Shown: piece by piece, positions 53,072 to 61,045 of the stretch
Layout of the letters: each line of letters starts with the position of its first letter
How positions within the stretch are numbered: position 1 is the stretch's first letter
Source: Planctomycetes bacterium B3_Pla
GTDB taxonomy: Bacteria; Planctomycetota; Phycisphaerae; Sedimentisphaerales; Anaerobacaceae
Length of the DNA stretch: 64,000 nt
NCBI GenBank assembly: GCA_005223045.1
Contig: NJBM01000012.1
Coordinates: 124,001 to 188,000 of the forward strand
Direction: 5' to 3'
The notes under the pieces: generated by a model
The model's database searches: none
Told to the model about the DNA's origin: nothing
The model's input: the letters and a program-made list of their open reading frames with translations, nothing else
Made by a program: the position numbers and the translations under genes

Positions 53072-54281
53072 AACGAATGATCAGACTGGAGTTTGTTCCC
53101 CCAAATCCGGCGGAATTACACAACGCAATTCGCGGCGGCACTTTTTTTGTCTCTGTAATAATATTCAATTTTTTACTGCATTCATCCGGGCCGGTAAAGT
53201 TTATATTGGGCGCTGTAAATCCTCTTTTGGCCATAATCGTTGCATAAACAACTTGTGCGGCGCCGGCCATCCACAACTCATGCCCACACATGCCCTTCAA
53301 CGATGAAACGGCCGGCTTGTGCTCTCCAAACAGTGAATCTATCGCCATCGCTTCCACTTTATCGCCAATTGGAGTTGATGTCGCATGCGCACAAATATAA
53401 TCAATTTCTCCCGGACTGACTTTTGCCTCTTCTACAGCCATTGCCATCGCCCTCCGCATACCATCCTTGTCCGGGATAGAAACATTATACCCATCGGAGG
53501 AGAATCCGTAACCACATATTTCTCCCAGTATGGTTGCATTTCGCTGCCTGGCTATATCGTAATTTTCCAGGATTATCACAGCGGCTCCGCCTCCGGGCAC
53601 AAGACCGTCGCGATCATAGGAAAATGGCCGGGAGGCCTCCTGTGGTTTATGCTCACGCACAGAAAATGCATCCAGCGAATCAAAACCACACATGGAATGC
53701 CAGTTAATCTCCTGAGCTCCCCCACAAATGACATACTCCTGTTTCCCGCTGCGAATCAGCTCGGCAGCCTGACCTACCGCGTGGCCCCCGCTGCTACAAG
53801 CCGAACTGATTGTCCAGCAGGCGCCCCTGGTCCCAAATAGAACATTAAGATTCATGGTGACATTGGACGTCATAGAACGGAAAATATGCCCGCTGCCTAA
53901 TTCCCCGGCGTTTTTTCTATCTTTCGTAATCGCAGCCTGTTCATACGACGCAAGACAGCTTGAATCACAACCGATAACCAAACCTGTCTTTTCATTTTTC
54001 AGATCTTCGGGTTCTAAACCGGCCTGGTCAATCGCTTGCAGAGCGGCGGCATAACTCTGAACTGTAAACAGAGTCATTGTTTTGCGCATTTTACGATTTA
54101 CGTAACGGGCCGGGTCAAACCCATGTATCGCACCGGTCAGGGAACTGCGAAATCCCAGCTCCTTCCTTTCGGGATCACAGACAATCCCTGAACGTCCATG
54201 ATATAAGGACTCTGCAATACTGTCCGGATCGCAACCCAGACTGGATATCGCCCCGATTCCCGTAATCGCCACTCGAAACAT
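53061..54281 (-). CDS. 3-oxoacyl-ACP synthase (ketosynthase)
   Basis: 406 residues, complete: C162 in 'ISSACSSGGHAV', H299 in 'ICAHATSTP', H334 in 'KGMCGHELWMAG'. The start 'MFRVAITGIGAIS' (ATG at 54281) begins directly with the thiolase fold; an upstream ATG at 54299 adds only 'MWCDNL'. First of four intact ketosynthases in transcription order. Confidence 0.87.
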   Translation of the reverse strand: MFRVAITGIGAISSLGCDPDSIAESLYHGRSGIVCDPERKELGFRSSLTGAIHGFDPARYVNRKMRKTMTLFTVQSYAAALQAIDQAGLEPEDLKNEKTGLVIGCDSSCLASYEQAAITKDRKNAGELGSGHIFRSMTSNVTMNLNVLFGTRGACWTISSACSSGGHAVGQAAELIRSGKQEYVICGGAQEINWHSMCGFDSLDAFSVREHKPQEASRPFSYDRDGLVPGGGAAVIILENYDIARQRNATILGEICGYGFSSDGYNVSIPDKDGMRRAMAMAVEEAKVSPGEIDYICAHATSTPIGDKVEAMAIDSLFGEHKPAVSSLKGMCGHELWMAGAAQVVYATIMAKRGFTAPNINFTGPDECSKKLNIITETKKVPPRIALCNSAGFGGTNSSLIIRYEI

Positions 54282-54355
54282 AAGGTTATCGCACCACAAA
54301 CTCTGTACGTGACAGTATTGTCATTTTAGCGAACTCGTCGCTCTCTCTGCTCGAA

Positions 54356-55093
54356 CTACATATAAACGCCGCCATTTACACCGAGTACCTGGCCGGTAAT
54401 ATAACCGGCCTCCTCAGAACATAGAAACGTCACTACGGATGCAACATCCTGAACAGTCCCGATGCGTCCCAGGGGAATAGTTGGCAGGATTTTGTCTAAA
54501 GGCAGTTCTTTAGTCATTTCTGTCTCAATAAATCCAGGCGAGACTGCATTCACCAGGATATTACGACCCGCAACTTCTCTCGCCAGTGATTTTGTTGCCC
54601 CGATCAGGCCTGCTTTCGCCGCCGCATAATTGGTCTGTCCCGGCATGCCGGTTTCTCCCGAGGTGGAGACAATATTAATGATTCTGCCTTTCCGTTCCCG
54701 GATCATTTTGCCTATAGCCAAACGTGTGACATGAAAAAAGCCGTCCAAATGGACACCCAGCACATCTCTCCATTCTCGGGATTCCATCCAGAACAGCATA
54801 TTATCCCGGGTAATGCCTGCATTGTTGACAAGCACAAAAGGAGTCTTCTCTTCCAGAGCTTCACCTAATACTTTGTTTACAGCATCCTCATTCACAACGT
54901 CAAATTGTAACAAAGTGCACGAAACTCCAAGCTCTTTGATTGTCTTGGCGACCGCCTGGGCCGCCGCATGGTCACTGCGATAATTGAGCCAGATATCAAA
55001 TCCAGCGCGGGCCAGATCAATAGCAATAGCAGCGCCGATTCCCTTGCTTGCTCCGGTTACTAATGCTGTTTTCTTCTCTTTCTTCGTAGTCAT
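54356..55093 (-). CDS. fabG: 3-oxoacyl-ACP reductase (FabG family)
   Basis: 245 residues, short-chain dehydrogenase. 'ALVTGASKGIGAAIAIDLA' binds NADPH; the catalytic set is N in 'VLVNNAGITRDN', S in 'IINIVSTSGETG', and Y-x3-K in 'TNYAAAKAGLIGATK'. It reduces the 3-keto group after each condensation, as ApeQ does. Ends with 'VLGVNGGVYM', the usual FabG tail. The symbol denotes the family; the gene is part of the polyene operon, not the housekeeping fab cluster. Confidence 0.9.
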   Translation of the reverse strand: MTTKKEKKTALVTGASKGIGAAIAIDLARAGFDIWLNYRSDHAAAQAVAKTIKELGVSCTLLQFDVVNEDAVNKVLGEALEEKTPFVLVNNAGITRDNMLFWMESREWRDVLGVHLDGFFHVTRLAIGKMIRERKGRIINIVSTSGETGMPGQTNYAAAKAGLIGATKSLAREVAGRNILVNAVSPGFIETEMTKELPLDKILPTIPLGRIGTVQDVASVVTFLCSEEAGYITGQVLGVNGGVYM

Positions 55094-55197
55094 ACACCAA
55101 GTTTTATCTCAATGAGTATTAGCGGCAGGCAATGCTAATTTCTCCACTATCGTTTTCTTCATTGTATTCTACTTTTCAACCTGGAAATAACCGTTTC

Positions 55198-55848
55198 TTA
55201 TTTTGCAGGGCCTTCATCAAGAAATCTGATTTCAGATTTGTAGCCTTCATTAAAATTCTCTATCGTGATCTTTGTGGGAGCATTCTTGTCGTTCTGTGCG
55301 GCCACAGCTTTGAAACAGATTTTCCCGTTTCGGACCGCCCCCCATCCGGGTTGCCCGTCAAGGACTACAAAATAGCCCGTTCCTCCCGCCAATTGGCGAT
55401 TCGTTTCCAACCACAAAGATCCATCCAAAACATCCCGGCGAATACAGTTTCCCGCTGCCGGCAATTGACGGTACAACAACAACGCATCACACAAAATGCT
55501 CCTTTTAAGAAATTTGTCAGGCATTCCCAGGTTATTTTTCAATATTTCAAAATGATTGCCCTGCCACTGGGCCGAATACAATGTAATTCCTAAATTGCTA
55601 AAACCTGCTACATTAACTCCATTCTTATCGGTCTTACGAGTTATACCATTGACAATCAAGTTCTTGCTCCGCCAACGCAACGTGTAACGGTACTGTAAAG
55701 GATCCGGAATATCAAGCGGGAAATTCTCTGCAAATATGTCATAATCCAAGTCTTCACAATTGCCCAATTTGGCATCCGGTAACGACCGACATCCACAAAG
55801 CATTGTAAATAAGATCAAAATCAGTATGGCAAGGTACTTACGGATCAT
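55198..55848 (-). CDS. DUF3261 lipoprotein (ApeN-like)
   Basis: 216 residues with a lipobox in 'LFTMLCGCRSL'. The body has the pattern of DUF3261 ('RYTLRWRSKNLIVNGI', 'VAGFSNLGITLYSAQWQGNHFEI', 'LLLYRQLPAA') found in APE clusters with LolA-like and MMPL genes. Its role is probably in outer-membrane insertion of the product. It starts 6 bases after the LolA-like gene. Confidence 0.8.
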   Translation of the reverse strand: MIRKYLAILILILFTMLCGCRSLPDAKLGNCEDLDYDIFAENFPLDIPDPLQYRYTLRWRSKNLIVNGITRKTDKNGVNVAGFSNLGITLYSAQWQGNHFEILKNNLGMPDKFLKRSILCDALLLYRQLPAAGNCIRRDVLDGSLWLETNRQLAGGTGYFVVLDGQPGWGAVRNGKICFKAVAAQNDKNAPTKITIENFNEGYKSEIRFLDEGPAK

Positions 55849-55854
55849 GTGGAT

Positions 55855-56625
55855 TTAATCTTCGGAGCCATCCTTTTTCTTCTTTTCTTCCTTCAGAGTC
55901 TCATTTTGCTCCTGCGAAAATAGTTCTTTGCATTGTTTTACTGCCTGTGGGTTGCCAAAGCAATTCTCGGGCAATTCCTTGTTAAGAATTTCCTGCAGGA
56001 ATTCCAATGCGAACCGGTCGCCTGCAGGCTCGTAAATATCGATCCGTGTAATGTGATATTCAGGAGGTCTGGATACGTGAATTCGTATCTTCTCTATAAA
56101 CTGCCGGAATTGTTTGTGACGAGGCTCCAAATCAAGCGCGACGTAACCATTGGGATCGTCAGCACTTACAGATAAATCAAAAAGGCGTTTCTGATTCGAA
56201 AATTTGCCTTGCATCCACTGACCTATCTGTTCCATTACAAGTTTAATACTCTTGCCGGCATTAGACTGGATTGAACGCCACCGGCCATCGACCAATTCAT
56301 AACGCTCTATTTTTTTCCCGCCGGAAAGCATCGCCGTCTGAAATGGTTCTGTAATATCAAATCGAATCCTGCCGGGAGATTCGAAGAGGATAAAACCCTG
56401 AGAAATGAGCGGCTTGTCCATAAAAGAGAAGTTCTTTTCCTGTCGGAATCGGACTGCCAGAGTCTTCGTATTGCTGTGTCGTTTTTCCAGGCGTATCAAA
56501 AAGTCTTCTAATACAGGAACAGGATTCCGTTCTGCAGCTACACCGAAAACAATGTGAGTCATTATTATGGTGGAATATATACTTCTTTTGATCCAACGTA
56601 AAATCATAAGCCTTTTCAAGGTCAT
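55855..56625 (-). CDS. LolA-like outer-membrane lipoprotein carrier
   Basis: 256 residues, first gene of the operon. A hydrophobic leader ends near residue 31 ('VFGVAAERN'). 'FRQEKNFSFMDKPLISQGFILFESPGRIRFDITEPFQTAMLSGG' corresponds to the LolA half-barrel start, given here only as a landmark in two parts: 'FRQEKNFSFMDKPL' and 'GRIRFDITEPF'. A lysine-rich tail (KEEKKKKDG) follows. It may carry the polyene lipid across the periplasm. The start is uncertain: AGGAG is 6 bases before a TTG at 56619 and overlaps the ATG at 56625, and another ATG lies at 56607. A 260-base leader separates it from the promoter. Confidence 0.8.
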   Translation of the reverse strand: MTLKRLMILRWIKRSIYSTIIMTHIVFGVAAERNPVPVLEDFLIRLEKRHSNTKTLAVRFRQEKNFSFMDKPLISQGFILFESPGRIRFDITEPFQTAMLSGGKKIERYELVDGRWRSIQSNAGKSIKLVMEQIGQWMQGKFSNQKRLFDLSVSADDPNGYVALDLEPRHKQFRQFIEKIRIHVSRPPEYHITRIDIYEPAGDRFALEFLQEILNKELPENCFGNPQAVKQCKELFSQEQNETLKEEKKKKDGSED

Positions 56626-56722
56626 CTCCTAACAGGCTGGCTGGTGCAGGAAGGAATGACGACTAATAACAAGAAAACAGGGGGAAACTTAAGGAATTCT
56701 TTGACCATCGTTATTACTCCGC

Positions 56723-56739
56723 GCAAAATGGCATTTTGC
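56723..56739. promoter_or_regulatory. Inverted repeat in the operon leader
   Basis: GCAAAATG-G-CATTTTGC, a perfect 8-base stem with a one-base centre, about 100 bases upstream of the LolA-like start and downstream of the promoter. Its odd symmetry suits a dimeric repressor site. Confidence 0.5.
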
Positions 56740-56886
56740 ACACAAAACCTCTTTACAATCTACCAGGCGCGCATACTCCGTCCCCGTGGGTTACACTGGA
56801 GTTTTTAACACTTTCTACATGTAACCACCTAAAACTATAGAAACAGACTCACGTGCCCTAAACCAATACTACCGAACCTATCTGCG

Positions 56887-56919
56887 CTCACATATAAGTG
56901 AGGTATTCGCACTTGTCAA
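56887..56919 (-). promoter_or_regulatory. Sigma70-type promoter of the polyene operon with overlapping operator-like repeat
   Basis: On the minus strand, TTGACA (56914-56919), a 17-base spacer, and TATATG (56891-56896). The -10 box lies inside the perfect inverted repeat CTCAC-ATATAA-GTGAG (56887-56902), so a bound dimer would block it. The transcription start would be near 56884. Confidence 0.75.
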
Positions 56920-57091
56920 GGCCAAAATCCTCACACTTGAGGTCTGGCCACACAAGAAGTTGTCTGTAAATTACCCCTCTTGACAGGCGGTTCGGTCGTT
57001 CACTCCAGTGTTTACTGCCGTATTGTCTCTTCATCTAATCCAACGGTGCCGACACAATAAAGCCGCCCCTTCTCTTATATCAACGAATCTC

Positions 57092-58735
57092 CTATTCCCT
57101 CATAGGCCAGGGATTGTCAAGCAGAGACCCGATCTGTTTGCGGATGTCACATGATCTCATGACCGGCGTGAACGTTCCGGCCGTGGACATCAGAAAGGTG
57201 ACGCTATTGCGGTAGTTAAGGCTGCCGTGGGTTGTGGTGATGCGCACCATTCCGGAAAATGGGGGCGGTCCGTTACAGTAATGGTCGTTCAGTGAGACGA
57301 TAACGTCGGGCGGATTCTCCACCCGGCAAAAATGGGCTTCCCACAAGCGCTGCAGGGGCGCCGGATAGACGTGCGTCGCCGTGGCGCGCAGCAGGTCTTC
57401 CGAGTCATAGCTCCCATGCTCATCGGCTTCGAGGCGGTCCAGAACGGGTGTCAATAACAGCGGATCCCCCTGTAGTGGCTCGTAGATAAACCGCCCACCC
57501 CGGGCACGAATTACTGCTCGACCACCATCTCGGGTTAGAACCTCTACTGCATCTCTCCGAGCGTAGCTGACCAGATCCACACCCTTGCAAGTGATTAGGT
57601 CCTCCGATAAAGCGGATGGACGGCGCGTTGAAAGGCAGGCATACGTCACAACGCCAAGAGTGCTGAGTACTACATCCCTGGGGCCATTAATGTGATCCTT
57701 CATGAGCCAGCCTCTGTCGGCCAGATGCTTTTCCAGATCCAGCCATTCCACTTTCTCGTAGCTGAGTCCGTGGTCGGCAAGCATTGTCACCTTGACCAAC
57801 CCGCGACTTTGCCAGAGCACCTCAGTTACAAAGCGATCCAATTGATAGAGACATTCCATCTGCCCTGCAGCTCCGTCCCGCACACTCACGGCCGCAGAAC
57901 TGACAATGTACGCAATCACCTCCCGTGATTTGCGTTTGTCGAACAGCCGCTTGACCGTGTTCAGTTCCGAGTTGAACATGGGCATCCCCAGAAGATAGCT
58001 CAAGCCGTCAACGTGCTGCGGTGCACGATATGTAAGCGAGGCCGCAAAAGGTTCATTTCTGCCTTTCATGTAATCCAGCACTCCGCCAACCATAGAGTTT
58101 GTTTTGCGGTCGAAATATCGTGACTGCACAGCCCTGCACGGGGCGCTGCCAAATATGGCCGACATGGAGACCTCCGTCACCGAAGGGTACGGCGACACGA
58201 TGCGCGACGGGGGGTAAAACATCCGCAGTTTCCCGGAATCATAGTATCTTTTGAGCAGGTCCCAACCAAAACCGTCGAGTATGAGAACCAGATGGCGACA
58301 TCGGGCGGCCGGGATTTCGTCCAGGTTGACAATAATATCAGGTGCGGCATCGACGTCATTGTCATACCCGATGCGCGAAATCCTCCCGCTGCTGTCGGCA
58401 AAAATAAAGAAATCCGGCTGTCCGTCTCCCGTAGAATCGTAATGCCGGTGGACCCCACCTTCACGGGGTGACATCACCTCCCTGAGCTGGAAACGCGGGT
58501 GTGTCCGGCACCCGCTCACCAACAAACACAAGACAATCGCCGGAAGAACCGCTATCCTGATGCTTATCCCTGAATCCCTCCGCAGCAAACGAATGATATT
58601 GCTTTTCTGACAAGCTGGAGACCATCCTAAAAGCATTTCGGTTCCATACCGAGGTTGAGTACCCAAGATCAGCGGTGAAACTGAAGATAAATTCGACCGA
58701 TTTTGCTGCGAACGTGTTTCAAATTCGTTCTTCAT
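57092..58735 (-). CDS. Alkaline-phosphatase-superfamily lipoprotein (type I phosphodiesterase-like)
   Basis: 547 residues. A leader of about 76 residues contains the lipobox 'LCLLVSGC', longer than usual, so the true start may be the later ATG at codon 34. A short 'HYDSTGDGQPDFF' strand precedes the enzyme core: 'HLVLILDGFGWDLL' (metal Asp), 'PSVTEVSMSAIFG' (nucleophile Thr/Ser), and 'VTMLADHGLSYEKV' (second metal site). The fold is that of nucleotide pyrophosphatases/phosphodiesterases. Substrate unknown. It is transcribed separately from the polyene operon from a promoter at 58786-58814. Confidence 0.78.
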   Translation of the reverse strand: MKNEFETRSQQNRSNLSSVSPLILGTQPRYGTEMLLGWSPACQKSNIIRLLRRDSGISIRIAVLPAIVLCLLVSGCRTHPRFQLREVMSPREGGVHRHYDSTGDGQPDFFIFADSSGRISRIGYDNDVDAAPDIIVNLDEIPAARCRHLVLILDGFGWDLLKRYYDSGKLRMFYPPSRIVSPYPSVTEVSMSAIFGSAPCRAVQSRYFDRKTNSMVGGVLDYMKGRNEPFAASLTYRAPQHVDGLSYLLGMPMFNSELNTVKRLFDKRKSREVIAYIVSSAAVSVRDGAAGQMECLYQLDRFVTEVLWQSRGLVKVTMLADHGLSYEKVEWLDLEKHLADRGWLMKDHINGPRDVVLSTLGVVTYACLSTRRPSALSEDLITCKGVDLVSYARRDAVEVLTRDGGRAVIRARGGRFIYEPLQGDPLLLTPVLDRLEADEHGSYDSEDLLRATATHVYPAPLQRLWEAHFCRVENPPDVIVSLNDHYCNGPPPFSGMVRITTTHGSLNYRNSVTFLMSTAGTFTPVMRSCDIRKQIGSLLDNPWPMRE

Positions 58736-58785
58736 TCTTCATCCTTCATCGTAAACGGCGTGGTAAAAGTGTTCCACAAGTTATC

Positions 58786-58814
58786 TATATAGCCAAGAGC
58801 GCTCCGGCTGTCAA
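58786..58814 (-). promoter_or_regulatory. Sigma70-type promoter of the phosphodiesterase-like gene
   Basis: Minus strand TTGACA (58809-58814), 17-base spacer, TATATA (58786-58791). The transcription start would be about 44 bases before the start codon at 58735. Confidence 0.7.
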
Positions 58815-59006
58815 GGTGCTGTCCCGGCTTGATGTCCCTTCTGTCAGATAAACGTTTGCGACCCTGCTCAAGACTTGGGCATTCCATAAAAATATTTTCA
58901 ATTTCAATTTGAATCTTTGGTATTCGGCAGTTCTAATGCCTGTGTGCACAATATTGTGTTGAATGCTTCAAGTTCCCTGACGTGAGTCGTGATAATAGTA
59001 AATACC

Positions 59007-60452
59007 ATGAAACTTGACCATGATAGAATTTTATTGATTCACCCTTTGGGCTACTGCCCCGGTGAAGCCGGCCGGGATATTTCCAGAGTGGCAAATATTA
59101 TGTCGCCGTTGGGTCTGTTGAGTATCGCGGCATATTTAGAGAAGAAGGGAATCACTGCCGATATTATTGACTGTTATGCCCATCCGGATTCAGACCCGAA
59201 AATACGCAACTACTTAAAAGAGAAAAATCCCGGTTATATCGGTTTGACCTGCACCACCTCGTCCTTTCACGATTCAGTCCGGATCGCCAAAACGGCAAAG
59301 GCAATCCTGCCCGGGATCAGGTCGGTTTTTGGGGGTGCGCATATTTCTGCATTGCGCAAGAAGATTCTGGAAGACTACCCGGACGTTGATTTTTCTGTAA
59401 TAGGCGAGGGAGAAGAATGTGTTGAAGCATTGATTAAGGCCGGCACGGACAGCAAGGCTCTAAGTGAGATACCAGGGCTGATTTACCGAGAAAAAGGCGA
59501 TATCAATTTTACAGGATTGCGGAATGAAAGAATAGATCTGGACAGTTTACCGTTCCCGGCCTATGAAAAACTTCAAGGCTATCCACATGCCTATAAACTG
59601 CCGATTTTTAATTATCCCAGAACACCAAATACATGCTGTAACTCGAGTCGCGGCTGTCCATATACCTGCAGTTACTGCGATAGATCTGTGTTTCGTCGCA
59701 GCTTCCGTTATAATTCGGCGGAGTATCTTTATGAACACATGAAGTACCTGAAGGAACGGTTTGGAATCAGACATATCAACTTCTATGACGACCAGTTCAC
59801 GTTCAATCGCAAGCGGGTGGAAGAATTCTGCCGTATGATGATGGATAATCATCTGAACATGACTTTCAACTGTGCCGTTCGTGCCGAGCATGTCGATTTT
59901 GAACTGATGAAGCTGATGAAGAGTGCCGGGTGCTGGATGATGAGCCTGGGTATTGAATCGGGAGATCCGGAACTGTTGGCGCAACATCGGCAAAATGCGG
60001 ACCTGGATATGCTGGCCGATACTATCCGAAACATCAAAAGGGCCGGGATCCGGACCAAAGGCCTGCTGATGATGGGCCTGCCCGGGGAATCGGAAGAGAG
60101 TATCAAACGCAGCATGGATTATGTATTCTCTCTGCCTATAGACGACTTTAACCTGGCGAAATTCACGCCGTTCCCCGGTTCTCCACTATATGAAAACATC
60201 AATGAGATGGGAACCTTCGAAGAGGACTGGGACAAGATGGACTGCATGAACTTTCTCTTTGTTCCCAACGGCATGGAGAAAAAGCGTCTGGAAGAGTTGT
60301 TTATTGAATTTTACAAGGCCCATTACAAACGTCCCAAGGTCCTGAGCGGATATATCAGCATGTTATGGAAATCCCCTGATAGCTGGCTGCGTTTTGCCTC
60401 CAACTTTACCAGTTTCCTGAAATTCGCTAAATCCAATAGACGGATGGGGTAG
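59007..60452 (+). CDS. B12-binding-domain radical-SAM protein
   Basis: 481 residues. The N-terminal ~150 residues form the B12-type domain ('LLSIAAYLEKKGITADIIDCYA', 'SVFGGAHISALRKKILEDYPDVDF', 'VIGEGEECVEAL'). C217-x3-C221-x2-C224 ('GCPYTCSYC') binds the cluster, followed by 'INFYDDQFTFNRKRVEEFC', 'LGIESGDPELL' and 'FTPFPGSPLYENI'. The start at 59007 gives 'MKLDHDRILLIHP'; a GTG at 58989 adds six residues. Unlike the two operon enzymes it stands alone. Substrate unknown. Confidence 0.87.
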   Translation: MKLDHDRILLIHPLGYCPGEAGRDISRVANIMSPLGLLSIAAYLEKKGITADIIDCYAHPDSDPKIRNYLKEKNPGYIGLTCTTSSFHDSVRIAKTAKAILPGIRSVFGGAHISALRKKILEDYPDVDFSVIGEGEECVEALIKAGTDSKALSEIPGLIYREKGDINFTGLRNERIDLDSLPFPAYEKLQGYPHAYKLPIFNYPRTPNTCCNSSRGCPYTCSYCDRSVFRRSFRYNSAEYLYEHMKYLKERFGIRHINFYDDQFTFNRKRVEEFCRMMMDNHLNMTFNCAVRAEHVDFELMKLMKSAGCWMMSLGIESGDPELLAQHRQNADLDMLADTIRNIKRAGIRTKGLLMMGLPGESEESIKRSMDYVFSLPIDDFNLAKFTPFPGSPLYENINEMGTFEEDWDKMDCMNFLFVPNGMEKKRLEELFIEFYKAHYKRPKVLSGYISMLWKSPDSWLRFASNFTSFLKFAKSNRRMG

Positions 60453-60564
60453 CCATTCTATAGGTGTCCACCCGAATAACCTCGTCCACCCTGTCATTAA
60501 AGAACTTACGTAAACTTGCTTCGTGCAAGTAATTGTATTATCTTGGCGGCATGAATGCCACATA

Positions 60565-60594
60565 TTGACAAGATGCGTAGTAACTTGTTATATT
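60565..60594 (+). promoter_or_regulatory. Sigma70-type promoter for tRNA-Arg
   Basis: TTGACA (60565-60570), an 18-base spacer and TATATT (60589-60594), about 20 bases before the tRNA. Confidence 0.8.
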
Positions 60595-60614
60595 TCAAGC
60601 AGTTAAAAAGTGAA

Positions 60615-60688
60615 GCGCCCGTAGCTCAGTTGGACAGAGCAACGGATTTCTAATCCGTAGGTCGCAGGTTCGAGTCCTGCCGGGCGTG
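60615..60688 (+). tRNA. tRNA-Arg (anticodon TCT)
   Basis: The acceptor stem GCGCCCG pairs with CGGGCGT, with a G discriminator base at 60688. The D arm has 'AGCTCAGTTGGA', the anticodon stem-loop is ACGGA-TTTCTAA-TCCGT (anticodon TCT, reads AGA), and the T arm is 'GCAGGTTCGAGTCCTGC'. CCA is not encoded. Arg tRNAs are common integration sites; the following remnant supports this. Confidence 0.93.
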
Positions 60689-61000
60689 TTAGAGAAGGCG
60701 GCTAAGACTACCGATGACAACAAGGGTCAAGAAACGTCTAAGTCTGCCAAGAATCAAGAGGTTACGTCAACTCCAACGGACGGTTCAGCACCCTCAAAAA
60801 AGCCTGCCAAAGTGCCAACCGATGACAGCCCCGGCACAATGAATGTACGCTGTTCCGACAAGCTGGACAACAAGCTGAGCGACAAGCCAGAAACGGACCC
60901 GGACTTGACCGTAGTTGCAGAAGCATGGCCCGAACTACCCCCCGCCATCCGTTCTGCGATTATGGCGATTATAAAGGCATCATCGACCAAATCTCTATAA
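60689..61000 (+). pseudogene. C-terminal remnant resembling a site-specific integrase, fused to the tRNA edge
   Basis: A frame with no start codon of its own begins at the tRNA 3' end and continues to 61000. It is a low-complexity Lys/Ser/Thr/Asp-rich linker ending in 'VAEAWPELPPAIRSAIMAII', which resembles the tail I associate with planctomycete phage-type integrases ('AWP-LP--IR--I'). No recombinase catalytic residues are present. Together with the tRNA it suggests a degraded integrative-element boundary next to the CRISPR locus. Family assignment is from recollection of the motif only. Confidence 0.45.
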
Positions 61001-61045
61001 AGATAGAAAAAAGCCAGTCAGACTTATGCCCCTTCGTTACGATGT

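Larger units (their letters stand above)
56626..57091. other. Operon leader and promoter region
   Basis: 466 bases without a gene. Contains the promoter with overlapping inverted repeat (56887-56919), a second inverted repeat (56723-56739) within the untranslated leader, and nothing else I recognise. Confidence 0.6.

Noticed and set aside
33330..56919. Calling the operon a flexirubin cluster.
   Set aside because: No DarA/DarB-like dialkylresorcinol genes or a matching aromatase were seen; only features shared by APE and flexirubin clusters are present.
60514..60530. Small hairpin ACTTGC-TTCGT-GCAAGT before the tRNA as a terminator of the radical-SAM gene.
   Set aside because: Stem is only 6 bp and the following bases are not a T-run; too weak to call.
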